From Vibrio diabolicus (GTDB taxonomy: Bacteria; Pseudomonadota; Gammaproteobacteria; Enterobacterales; Vibrionaceae), in NCBI GenBank assembly GCA_001048675.1, contig CCKK01000020.1:434001-498000 (forward strand): a stretch of DNA of 64,000 nucleotides, in the 5' to 3' direction. Under the pieces are notes generated by a model. The model made no database searches, was not told where the DNA came from, and saw only the letters and a list, made by a program, of their open reading frames with translations. The position numbers and the translations under genes were made by a program. Below, piece by piece: positions 9,582 through 17,709 of this stretch (position 1 is the first letter of the stretch; each line of letters opens with the position of its first letter).

Positions 9582-10001
9582 ATGCATTCATTAAAAGTAA
9601 AAGATTACATGACGTTGCAAGCGGTGACCTTCACTAAAGATATGTCACTTTCGGCTGCTTTGAATAAAGTCATGCAAAGCGTCACATTAGGTGGACCCGT
9701 CATTGATGAGAATGAAAAGGTAGTTGGATTCTTATCAGAGCAAGACTTGTTAGATAAATTGGTGAAAGCGAGTTATCACTGCCAAGATACGCATACCGTT
9801 CAAGAGTGTATGCATGACGATGTTTTATCTGTTTCTCCAGACATGTCAGTGATTGAGTTGGCTGACATGATGAAGATTGGTAAGCCAAAAATGTATCCAG
9901 TGGTTGACGGTAAAGGTAAATTGGTTGGCGTTATCACTAGGCGAGATGTGCTGCGCGCCATCGGGATGACTTTAAATGAGTGTTTTAAGCATCCAGTTTA
10001 A
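9582..10001 (+). CDS. Stand-alone tandem CBS-domain protein
   Basis: The product is 139 aa and consists of two CBS motifs with nothing else. The first (about residues 5-65) includes VKDYMTLQAVTFTKDMSL and GGPVIDENEKVVGFLSEQDL; the second (about 75-135) includes VQECMHDDVLSVSPDMSV and YPVVDGKGKLVGVITRRDVLR. CBS pairs bind adenine nucleotides and usually regulate a partner protein; the partner here is unknown. The start has AAGGAGAT at a good distance (9570-9577). A perfect FNR box upstream and a terminator downstream show a monocistronic unit probably induced by oxygen limitation. Confidence 0.88.
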   Translation: MHSLKVKDYMTLQAVTFTKDMSLSAALNKVMQSVTLGGPVIDENEKVVGFLSEQDLLDKLVKASYHCQDTHTVQECMHDDVLSVSPDMSVIELADMMKIGKPKMYPVVDGKGKLVGVITRRDVLRAIGMTLNECFKHPV

Positions 10002-10049
10002 CCTTTTTGATCAAATATCATAGGTGCTTGATTTTAAATAAGTCATTTG

Positions 10050-10077
10050 GAAAGACGCTTCGGCGTCTTTTTTATTT
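10050..10077 (+). terminator. Terminator of the CBS-domain gene
   Basis: AAAGACGC - TTCG - GCGTCTTT hairpin with a stable TTCG loop and T run. Confidence 0.88.
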
Positions 10078-10105
10078 TCAATCGACGAGTTTTTAAAAAA
10101 TCACC

Positions 10106-10137
10106 TTGACCTTGGAGCTAGCTCTAAGGTTTATCCT
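10106..10137 (+). promoter_or_regulatory. MerR-family (ZntR-like) stretched promoter/operator of zntA
   Basis: The -35 TTGACC (10106-10111) and -10 TATCCT (10132-10137) are 20 bp apart, too far for normal sigma-70 use. A 22-bp dyad with arms ACCTTGGAGCT and AGCTCTAAGGT (10109-10130), one mismatched pair, fills the spacer. This geometry is the hallmark of promoters twisted into activity by metal-bound MerR-type activators such as ZntR/CadR. The regulator gene is not in the window. Confidence 0.85.
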
Positions 10138-10179
10138 TAGTCATAGGCAAAGAGCCTACACCAATAAGGAAAATAAATT

Positions 10180-12486
10180 ATGTGTACGAAACATCAAGGT
10201 TGCCAATCTAGCAAAATCAAAACTGCGGTGCCGCTTGGCGCGAGCGAGTCGTGCTGCGCACCAGTAAAATCTTCACTCAACATTTCTCAAGCTGGCGTAG
10301 AAGTGTCTGAAAGTTCATGTTGCAGCGGAGGGAGTTGTAGCGCCGACCCTAGTGAGGAAGAAGAGCCCTCAAGGGAGAATGATTCCTCAATTCGAAACTC
10401 GTGGCTTGTGTCAGGTATGGATTGCCCTTCATGTGCGCAAAAGCTTGAAAAGGCTATTACGTCTTTGGAAGGTGTTAACCAAGCAAAAGTCTTATTTGCA
10501 ACAGAAAAACTGGTTGTCGATTTTAACGATCGCGAGCTGACCTCTACGATAGAGCATACAGCCCAACAAACAGGTTTTCCGCTTTCTTCAATCGATGCTC
10601 CAAAACCAAATACCGCAACGAAGGGCTGGCGTGGGGTAGTAAAAGACAACATTCAAATTCTCTCTATTGCTAGTGCGATGGTTGTCGCGGCAATAATTTC
10701 TAAGATCGACCCTCAAATAAGCACTTGGTTATTCACGTTGACCTGTTTACTGGGTTTATACCCAATTGCGCTCAAAGCGTTCAAGTTGGCGCGTAGCGGT
10801 ACGCCTTTTGCGATTGAAACGTTAATGAGTGTGGCAGCGCTCGGCGCTTTATATTTAGGTGAAACCGCTGAAGCGGCAATGGTGTTATTGCTTTTCCTTA
10901 TTGGTGAAAAGTTAGAAGCATATGCATCATCCCGAGCTCGAAGTGGTGTCCAAGCGCTAATGGACTTAGTCCCAGAAAATTCAATTTTAATTGTTGATGG
11001 TGAGCGTAAAGAGGTGCCTGCAGCTCAGCTTAAGCCGGGGGATATTATAGAAGTTGCACCCGGTGGTCGTTTGCCAGCGGATGGTGTGTTGCAAGATGCG
11101 CTTGCAAGTTTTGACGAAAGCGCGTTAACGGGAGAATCCGTTCCCGTTGAGCACCAAACGGGTGGCAAAGTGATGGCCGGGGCTGTGGTTGTCGATAAAG
11201 TCGTTCGTTTACAGGTGACTTCTCGTCAAGGCGAGAATGCGATTGACCGAATTCTCCATTTGATTGAAGACGCAGAATCTCGTAAGGCACCATTAGAACG
11301 TTTTCTGGATAAATTCAGTCGTTGGTATACGCCGCTGATGATGTTGGTGTCCTTGATGGTTATCGTCACGCCACCACTGTTGTTTGCTCAACCATGGGAA
11401 ACGTGGATTTATCGAGGACTTGCCATGTTACTGATCGCCTGTCCGTGTGCGTTGGTTATTTCAACGCCTGCAGCGATTACTTCTGGCTTGGCGGCTGCGG
11501 CGAAGCGGGGGGCATTAATCAAAGGTGGTGCGGCGCTTGAGTTGCTTGGTAAGGTGGAGTCCGTCGCATTTGATAAAACCGGTACATTGACGCAAGGTAA
11601 GCCGCAGGTGACCGACGTCTTTGCTTTTGATGTAGATGAAGACAAGTTACTTAGCCTGACAGCCTCAATCGAAGTTGGCTCAAGCCATCCTCTCGCGGTT
11701 TCTTTAGTTAATAAAGTGCAACAGCAGGGGCTTCCTATTCCTGAAGCGCTAGATAAAACCGCGCAAGTGGGCTCTGGTGTCACAGGTTACGTCGATGGGA
11801 AAATAGTCCAAGTAGTCACGCCTTCTAAGGCCGATTTCCCACTTTCTCAAGAAACCGAAGAGCGAGTGGTGACGTTGGAACAACAAGGTAAAACGGTTGT
11901 TATTGTGCGTTACGATTACGAGGTCATTGGCGTGATCGCATGGCAAGATACATTGCGCCCAGATGCCCAAGAAGCTATCGCTACGTTGAAGGAGCTTGGG
12001 ATAACGTCGGTGATGCTAACCGGTGACAACCCGAGAAGTGCTGAAGCAATGGCGACCAGAATAGGCTTGGATTATAAAGCAAGCTTATTACCAGCAGATA
12101 AAGTGCATTACGTCGAGAAACTATCACAGCAACACACCGTTGCAATGGTGGGAGATGGTATTAATGATGCGCCAGCGATGAAAGCTTCGAGTATCGGTAT
12201 TGCGATGGGAGGCGGTACGGATGTTGCGCTGGAAACGGCCGACGCGGCATTAACGCACAATCGTCTGATTGAGTTACCTGCCATGATAGAACTATCGCGT
12301 GCGACGTTAAGTAATATTCGTCAGAATGTTGCGTTAGCGCTTGGTTTGAAAGGCGTTTTCTTGGTGACAAGTTTATTGGGCATTACGGGTCTATGGGTGG
12401 CAGTATTAGCCGACAGCGGCGCAACTGCACTGGTTACGTTAAATGCGTTGAGATTGCTCCGTTTTGAGTCCAAGCAGGCCAAGTGA
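10180..12486 (+). CDS. zntA: Zn/Cd/Pb-exporting P1B-type ATPase
   Basis: The product is 768 aa. It pumps divalent soft metals out of the cytoplasm using ATP. Order of features: a Cys-rich N-terminal tail (C2, C8, C25, C26, C47, C48, C53), an HMA metal-binding domain with GMDCPSC at 79-85, membrane segments, the actuator motif TGES, the membrane metal site CPC (in LIACPCALVIST, about residue 420), the phosphorylation motif DKTGT (about 465), the SHPLA nucleotide-site motif and the MVGDGINDAPA hinge. CPC plus the N-terminal CxxC fit ZntA; a copper pump would normally have different C-terminal membrane residues. A MerR-type promoter precedes it, so zinc or cadmium induction is expected. Confidence 0.92.
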   Translation: MCTKHQGCQSSKIKTAVPLGASESCCAPVKSSLNISQAGVEVSESSCCSGGSCSADPSEEEEPSRENDSSIRNSWLVSGMDCPSCAQKLEKAITSLEGVNQAKVLFATEKLVVDFNDRELTSTIEHTAQQTGFPLSSIDAPKPNTATKGWRGVVKDNIQILSIASAMVVAAIISKIDPQISTWLFTLTCLLGLYPIALKAFKLARSGTPFAIETLMSVAALGALYLGETAEAAMVLLLFLIGEKLEAYASSRARSGVQALMDLVPENSILIVDGERKEVPAAQLKPGDIIEVAPGGRLPADGVLQDALASFDESALTGESVPVEHQTGGKVMAGAVVVDKVVRLQVTSRQGENAIDRILHLIEDAESRKAPLERFLDKFSRWYTPLMMLVSLMVIVTPPLLFAQPWETWIYRGLAMLLIACPCALVISTPAAITSGLAAAAKRGALIKGGAALELLGKVESVAFDKTGTLTQGKPQVTDVFAFDVDEDKLLSLTASIEVGSSHPLAVSLVNKVQQQGLPIPEALDKTAQVGSGVTGYVDGKIVQVVTPSKADFPLSQETEERVVTLEQQGKTVVIVRYDYEVIGVIAWQDTLRPDAQEAIATLKELGITSVMLTGDNPRSAEAMATRIGLDYKASLLPADKVHYVEKLSQQHTVAMVGDGINDAPAMKASSIGIAMGGGTDVALETADAALTHNRLIELPAMIELSRATLSNIRQNVALALGLKGVFLVTSLLGITGLWVAVLADSGATALVTLNALRLLRFESKQAK

Positions 12487-12504
12487 CCTACCTAACTAGC
12501 TAAT

Positions 12505-12541
12505 AAAAAGCCCGAGGCATTCGTGTCTCGGGCTTTTTTAA
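12505..12541 (+). terminator. Terminator of zntA
   Basis: Hairpin with arms AAAAAGCCCGAG and CTCGGGCTTTTT. Confidence 0.88.
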
Positions 12542-12628
12542 CCGTGTCGACGAAATTCAATAAGATGTCTAGTTTGTTTTTGAAATCACGCATCGCTATG
12601 CAACAAAATGAGCCAAACTCTCTAAAAG

Positions 12629-12723
12629 TGTGATCATTACTTGTTTTGGATGAAATTATAGTTTCATTACATTTTCTCATTGTGATTATGATCACTCTAT
12701 GTTGGTGAAAGGTTCGCTACAGT
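12629..12723 (+). promoter_or_regulatory. udp promoter with two CRP-type sites 52 bp apart
   Basis: TGTGATTATGATCACT (12681-12696) is a good CRP site centred at 12688.5. A weaker one starts with TGTGATCATTA (12629-12639), centred at 12636.5. A -10 TACAGT (12718-12723) predicts a start near 12730, placing the good site at -41.5. Tandem CRP sites at this spacing are the classical CytR/CRP arrangement of nucleoside-catabolism promoters, including E. coli udp. The rest of the 12487-12791 gap shows only the zntA terminator. Confidence 0.75.
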
Positions 12724-12791
12724 GCATTTGTACCCAATAACTGATTAATGAGCTTATTGTTCATAAAATAAGCCACAATAAGGAGCGACTT

Positions 12792-13550
12792 ATGTCTCAA
12801 GCTGTATTTCATTTAGGTGTTACTGAAGCTGATCTTAATGGTGCGACTCTAGCCATCATTCCTGGTGATCCAGCGCGCGTTCAAAAAATCGCAGAACAAA
12901 TGGAAAACCCAGTATTTCTAGCAAGTCACCGTGAATACACGCTATACCGTGCCGAATTAGACGGTAAACCTGTTGTGGTTTGTTCTACAGGTATTGGTGG
13001 CCCTTCTACCTCTATCGCAGTTGAGGAACTCGCGCAGCTTGGTGTTCGTACTTTCCTACGTGTTGGTACAACTGGCGCAATTCAACCGCATGTAAACGTA
13101 GGTGACATGATCGTAACGACGGGGTCAGTTCGCCTTGACGGTGCGAGCCTGCACTTTGCGCCAATGGAATTCCCAGCAGTTGCTGACTTTGAAGTAGCAA
13201 CTGCAATGAAAGCGGCAGTAGAAGAGTCTGGCGCTGCGGTTCACATGGGTGTGACGGCTTCAAGTGATACTTTCTACCCAGGTCAAGAGCGCTACGACAC
13301 GTTCTCTGGTCGCGTTGTTAAGCGTTTCCAAGGTTCTATGCAAGAATGGCAAGACATGGGCGTACTTAACTTTGAGATGGAGTCTGCAACATTGCTAACA
13401 ATGTGTGCGAGCTCTGGTCTAAAAGCAGGTTGTGTGGCGGGTGTAATCATCAACCGTACACAAAAAGAGATTCCAGATCATTCAACTCTGAAAGAGACGG
13501 AAGCTCGTTCAATTAAGGTGGTAGTAGAAGCAGCGCGTAAAATGCTGTAA
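12792..13550 (+). CDS. udp: Uridine phosphorylase
   Basis: The product is 252 aa and nearly collinear with E. coli Udp (253 aa). It converts uridine and phosphate to uracil and ribose 1-phosphate for nucleoside salvage in the cytoplasm. Visible family motifs are IPGDPARV (phosphate-binding N-terminus), [36 protein letters not shown] and the ribose-binding [10 protein letters not shown]. The ribosome site AAGGAGCGA precedes the ATG. The promoter carries CRP-type sites, so repression by glucose and control by CytR are expected. The gene stands alone between two terminators. Confidence 0.97.
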   Translation: MSQAVFHLGVTEADLNGATLAIIPGDPARVQKIAEQMENPVFLASHREYTLYRAELDGKPVVVCSTGIGGPSTSIAVEELAQLGVRTFLRVGTTGAIQPHVNVGDMIVTTGSVRLDGASLHFAPMEFPAVADFEVATAMKAAVEESGAAVHMGVTASSDTFYPGQERYDTFSGRVVKRFQGSMQEWQDMGVLNFEMESATLLTMCASSGLKAGCVAGVIINRTQKEIPDHSTLKETEARSIKVVVEAARKML

Positions 13551-13580
13551 GCCGCGATAATTGGCATTTTAAACAAACGG

Positions 13581-13611
13581 AAAAACCAGAGGCATGCCTC
13601 TGGTTTTTTTC
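13581..13611 (+). terminator. Terminator of udp
   Basis: AAAAACCAGAGGC and GCCTCTGGTTTTT form a long stem with a run of T. Confidence 0.88.
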
Positions 13612-13644
13612 TACCTATCTAAACCCACACTTAAAATTAGGTAT

Positions 13645-13671
13645 AAAAAAGCAGCCTGTAACGCTGCTTTT
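13645..13671 (-). terminator. Terminator of the DUF1887 gene
   Basis: AAAAGCAGC - GTTACAG - GCTGCTTTTTT as read on the minus strand, just beyond the stop at 13705. Confidence 0.75.
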
Positions 13672-13704
13672 GATCATTTTGAATTCTAGCTTTTATCGCT
13701 GATA

Positions 13705-14865
13705 CTAGATCTCGTCCGAGCCACCTGCGTCTTTAAACCAAGCCGTTAGGTGCGTTCTTAAGTCTTTAAGCTCATCAGGGCCAATCAGAGCTAGCCCCAA
13801 ATCTTCTGCACGAGTAATGTCATTGTGACGAAGCGGTCGGAAGCTCACCAGCATTGCACGTGCTTGTAAACCACCTAGCAGATCTCTGAGGGATTCTAGC
13901 TTGTACAAGGTGTCATCGCCGTCATCTCGCATGCCTTTGGTTTTACACTCAATGATGTGGAGCTTGTTGTTTACCACTGTTGCAACATCCAACTCATTGC
14001 GTACTTCACTTTCACCAAGTTTGCGATAAACCTGAACATTCAAAGAGCGATCTTGAATCGTCGGCATCGTATCTTGAATTTGCTTGACCGTGCTGTGTAC
14101 CAGAGTCTCTAACCATTCACCGTTTGAAAAGCGGCGTGCATCTTCATCTGCAAACGTTAGAACGCCATTCTCATAAGTGGCGATTTGCGCTTCCACTAAG
14201 TCCGAAAGCAGCATGTTGAGCTCACGGTAGCCTTGTTGCTTTTCAGAAAGCTCCACATCAAGTTTTTGCTCTTTGCGGCATGTGGTTGCAAGGTAGTTAA
14301 GAGTCGCTAAGCCTGGACCAAGCTCAAGCGCATTTGAGGCCCAGCGTTCACCAAGTTCATACAGTTTTTTATCAAGAAGAGGAGGTAAATCAACGTGGTG
14401 GAACTCGCCGCGTGCGCCGAAGATAGTGAGGTAGTCAGCAATCGTAATGTGGTCTTCGACTTGAGTATCTTCTTTGCCATCTGGGTATAACCAGCAAAGC
14501 TTATCGCTACTTGGCTCAACCACAAAAATTGGCCAGCGATAGGTACGGAAAACCTCGTACACAGACAATAAGCGATGACGAAGACCGCAACTGGCGTTCA
14601 ATTTCACATCTTCGCCGCGCTCATGGAGATCTTTTGCCAGTTTTTGAATCGCTTGTTTGATCAGCGAAGTATTGACGGCGGATGGGATTTCAAAAAATTC
14701 GGAAGTAATGTCTCGTTGCTCTAAAACGGCACTCAGTCGGTCAAATATATCTAACTGGCTCTTGTCTCCGATGAAGACGATATGTGTGCTTAGCGTACGA
14801 TTATCTAATAGAGGAGTGACCAATCTCACTGGGTCTTGGTCGATAATACCAACATGAACAGCCAT
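13705..14865 (-). CDS. Orphan CARF-nuclease, DUF1887 (VC1899/Can2/Card1 family)
   Basis: The product is 386 aa. The N-terminal ~150 aa form a Rossmann-like CARF domain (MAVHVGIIDQDPVRLVTPLL, THIVFIGDKSQLDIFDRL). A middle region (about 165-240) looks like a winged helix. The C-terminal ~140 aa are a PD-(D/E)xK nuclease with E250/E253 (NGEWLETLV), D293 (NELDV), and E306-x-K308 (IIECKTK). In CRISPR type III systems relatives are activated by cyclic oligoadenylate to cut DNA or RNA. Here the usual loop (N-x-TGGTK-type) reads LNASCGLRHR (89-98), so the ligand may differ. There is no CRISPR array, cas gene or cyclase nearby. I recall the V. cholerae homologue VC1899 as the structural-genomics founder of the family; its role is not settled. 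Confidence 0.9.
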   Translation of the reverse strand: MAVHVGIIDQDPVRLVTPLLDNRTLSTHIVFIGDKSQLDIFDRLSAVLEQRDITSEFFEIPSAVNTSLIKQAIQKLAKDLHERGEDVKLNASCGLRHRLLSVYEVFRTYRWPIFVVEPSSDKLCWLYPDGKEDTQVEDHITIADYLTIFGARGEFHHVDLPPLLDKKLYELGERWASNALELGPGLATLNYLATTCRKEQKLDVELSEKQQGYRELNMLLSDLVEAQIATYENGVLTFADEDARRFSNGEWLETLVHSTVKQIQDTMPTIQDRSLNVQVYRKLGESEVRNELDVATVVNNKLHIIECKTKGMRDDGDDTLYKLESLRDLLGGLQARAMLVSFRPLRHNDITRAEDLGLALIGPDELKDLRTHLTAWFKDAGGSDEI

Positions 14866-14950
14866 AGATTTTCCTTTTTATGAGGCCGCTCGAAAAGAGA
14901 TGTGCAAGGGGATGAGCTGGCCATATTAATCATATGTAGACATGGCTGAT

Positions 14951-14987
14951 AAAAAACAAGGGCGACTTAACAAAAAGTCGCCCTTAT
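14951..14987 (-). terminator. Terminator of the chemoreceptor gene
   Basis: AAGGGCGACTT and AAGTCGCCCTT pair; on the minus strand a TTTTTTAT tail follows. Confidence 0.85.
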
Positions 14988-15028
14988 ACAGTTGATTGCA
15001 CTAATTAATGCTCAAATTTATAAATTAT

Positions 15029-17020
15029 TTATAACTTAAAGCGGTGAACCAATTCATTCTGTTGATGAGCCAAGTGAGTCAGGGATTCACTGGTCTGTGC
15101 GATGCTCGACATAGCTTGGAAGCTTTCATCGGCGATACTATTGATATCTTCAATACTGCGTGCAATGTCTGCTGAGGTTTCACTTTGCTCTGCTGCCGCT
15201 TGCGAAATATGCGTACTCATTTGGCTGATTTCGATGATTAGCGCTTGAATCTCTTCCATTGAGCTGTTCGCTTTTGATGCTTGCTCAACAGACATCTCCA
15301 TATCGCTCATGCAGCTTTGTATCACTTGATTTGCTGACTGAGAGCTGGATTGCAGATTACTGATCATCGATTCAATTTCAGTGGTGGACTGAGTGGTTCT
15401 GGATGCAAGCACACGCACCTCATCGGCCACTACCGCAAAGCCGCGACCTTGCTCGCCAGCGCGAGCCGCTTCAATTGCTGCATTCAATGCCAATAGGTTA
15501 GTTTGTTCAGCAATGTTGCGAATCACATCGAGGATAGAACCAATTTGACCACTCATTTTTTGCAGTTCAGAGACAGCGGAAACGGATTCGTTCAAACGCG
15601 TTTCCAGTTGATTTATGGTCGAGATATTGCTGCTCATGACATTTCTGCCTTCTTCAGAGGCAGATTCGACACGCTGCACCATTTCTAGTGAACCTTGTGC
15701 ACTTTGAGCGACTTCTTGCACTGAGTGAGACATTTCCGTCATTGCGGTCGCAACGTTTGCTGTTTGCTCGCGTTGTGAGCTTAATTTGCTTTGCGCTTGC
15801 GAAGACGTGCTTTCGTTTGTTGCTGCGGTCGAAGATAGGTTCTCTGACGCTTCGTTGAGTTTCACTAAGATCTCGTGAAGACTGTCGGCTAGTGAGTTAA
15901 TGTGTCCACTCACTCGGCTGAACTCGTTGTTATAGCGAATATCGATACGTTGTGTCATGTCACCTTCAGTCAGGCTTTCAAGCACTTTTAGAATACGAGT
16001 CAATGGTTCGCGAACGCTGTGCGCGATGTGGTAGCCAATCGCTGTGGCAAGTAGCACGACAACAACGCCAATGATGATGGCTTTCGTCACACCCGCAGAA
16101 TAAATGTCACCAGCGTCTGCTAACGATTCATTAAGTTTATCCGTTGCGGTTGTCGTAAATTGCTCAAGAATCGCCATGGTTGAATCAACTTTATTCGCTA
16201 GGTTGGCGATGTTGTTGTATAGCGCTGCACGAGCATTGAGGTAATTATTGTGCTGGTCTAACACCCCTCCACGCATTCCCACGTCGCGTGTGAATTGTTC
16301 TACCGACTCACCAAACGCTGTTTTTAGTTCAGGTAATTGAGTAACTAAACCACGGAAAGCATAGTTCAAATGAGTCACTGCTTTGCGGTTTTTGGTCACG
16401 GCTTGTGTAACAAACTCAGGATCAGAGCTGGCGAGGGCATCAGAGGTTATAACTTCGGCATCTTTTAGCTTAATGAAGTAACTCTTCGCCATGACTTTGA
16501 CAGAAATGCTGGTTTGATCTGCCACATATTCTTTAAGGCCGACCGACAACTCGGTATTCAGCTTTTGGAAGCGACGTGACGATTTTTGCACTTTTTCTTG
16601 CGCAGCGAACATTGCTTCGTAGTTGTCCATGGCTTCAAGAGCTTCAGTAAAATAGCTCTGCTCTAATGCTTTTAATTGTGAAAACGGTTCTGCAAGGGAA
16701 GGATAGATTTGGCTTGCAGTTTCCAATTGAGCCAAAGTGGATTCGAAACGTTGTTGAGATCTAGCAAATTCCTGACGCATTTCATCCATGCGTTGTTTAT
16801 TCTCTGTCGTCAGAAAATCTTTAAACGATTTGTCGGCAGAAAGCAGTTCAACACTGGTTTGGTTAGATAACGATACCAGAGGTAGGGATGATTTAGACAC
16901 GGTGCCAAACTTCCCGTGAATATCACTCATTCCTCCCATCATAATGGCAATTGTGACGGCAAATAGGATGATGATCAGAGCAAAGCCCGCATACATCCTT
17001 TTAATAACTGAACCTCGCAT
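15029..17020 (-). CDS. Methyl-accepting chemotaxis protein
   Basis: The product is 663 aa. An N-terminal membrane helix (about 10-30, [16 protein letters not shown]) is followed by a long mostly helical periplasmic domain of about 280 aa, a second helix ([20 protein letters not shown], about 315-335), a HAMP domain and the cytoplasmic signalling rod. The tip motif is [20 protein letters not shown] followed by [14 protein letters not shown], the strictly conserved CheA/CheW contact. The periplasmic domain is longer than in Tar/Tsr and resembles helical-bundle sensors; its ligand cannot be told. No NWETF-like CheR-binding tail is present (it ends [12 protein letters not shown]). The gene is separate from its neighbours. 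Confidence 0.93.
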   Translation of the reverse strand: MRGSVIKRMYAGFALIIILFAVTIAIMMGGMSDIHGKFGTVSKSSLPLVSLSNQTSVELLSADKSFKDFLTTENKQRMDEMRQEFARSQQRFESTLAQLETASQIYPSLAEPFSQLKALEQSYFTEALEAMDNYEAMFAAQEKVQKSSRRFQKLNTELSVGLKEYVADQTSISVKVMAKSYFIKLKDAEVITSDALASSDPEFVTQAVTKNRKAVTHLNYAFRGLVTQLPELKTAFGESVEQFTRDVGMRGGVLDQHNNYLNARAALYNNIANLANKVDSTMAILEQFTTTATDKLNESLADAGDIYSAGVTKAIIIGVVVVLLATAIGYHIAHSVREPLTRILKVLESLTEGDMTQRIDIRYNNEFSRVSGHINSLADSLHEILVKLNEASENLSSTAATNESTSSQAQSKLSSQREQTANVATAMTEMSHSVQEVAQSAQGSLEMVQRVESASEEGRNVMSSNISTINQLETRLNESVSAVSELQKMSGQIGSILDVIRNIAEQTNLLALNAAIEAARAGEQGRGFAVVADEVRVLASRTTQSTTEIESMISNLQSSSQSANQVIQSCMSDMEMSVEQASKANSSMEEIQALIIEISQMSTHISQAAAEQSETSADIARSIEDINSIADESFQAMSSIAQTSESLTHLAHQQNELVHRFKL

Positions 17021-17287
17021 AAGTGAGCTTCCTCTCCCAAAATAGACAAGCTACCCAAGAATTTTGAGCTTACTTGGGTATAAAAATAATAATTGTCTTA
17101 AAAAAGTAACAAAATTCATTGGATTGTATTGAGTTTGTGACGCGCATTTTATGACGCACACGACAAAAAAAGCTTCGTTAATTAGCGTTTGATTAATAAT
17201 GTTAAGTGAACACTGTTTTTATTGAGCTCCGCTTTTGGTTGGCGCATACTAATTGGGGTCTAATTACCTTTATAAAATGGAGTCCTC

Positions 17288-17638
17288 ATGGCGGAAGAAA
17301 CGATCTTTAGTAAAATTATTCGTAAGGAAATCCCTGCCGATATTCTTTATCAAGATGAGTTGGTGACTGCGTTTCGCGATATTAACCCGCGCACACCGAG
17401 CCATATTCTCATTATTCCGAATAAATTGATCCCAACAACGAATGATGTTGAAGCTGAAGATGAAGCAATGATGGGGCGTTTGTTCACTGTTGCTAAAAAA
17501 CTGGCGAAAGAGGAAGGCATTGCGGAAGACGGCTATCGCCTGATCGTTAATTGTAACCCGCACGGTGGCCAAGAGGTTTACCATATTCACATGCACCTAT
17601 TAGGCGGTCGTCCTCTAGGTCCAATGGTATTGAGCTAA
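17288..17638 (+). CDS. hinT: HIT-family purine nucleoside phosphoramidase
   Basis: The product is 116 aa. HinT hydrolyses adenosine 5'-phosphoramidates and lysyl-AMP. The catalytic histidine triad is visible as HIHMHLLGG at about residues 99-107, and the N-terminus ([21 protein letters not shown]) is typical. It leads the run hinT, COG3014, ycfL, lpoB, thiK, ycfP, ndh, an order shared with E. coli except for one added gene and one missing gene. The upstream TGGAGTCCTC provides the ribosome site. Confidence 0.95.
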   Translation: MAEETIFSKIIRKEIPADILYQDELVTAFRDINPRTPSHILIIPNKLIPTTNDVEAEDEAMMGRLFTVAKKLAKEEGIAEDGYRLIVNCNPHGGQEVYHIHMHLLGGRPLGPMVLS

Positions 17639-17709
17639 GCTTTAAAAAGTGGGTGGCGCAGTTCACCCACTTCTTTTTCCTGTCGAATGACACATTTGTG
17701 GAGATAAAT

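Noticed and set aside
10287..11783. Long minus-strand frames opposite zntA (121 and 124 codons)
   Set aside because: They are antisense shadows of a well-conserved P-type ATPase, without ribosome sites or family motifs.
12487..15028. CRISPR array or cas genes near the CARF-nuclease
   Set aside because: No direct repeats with regular spacing and no Cas-like protein are present on either side; the neighbours are udp and a chemoreceptor.
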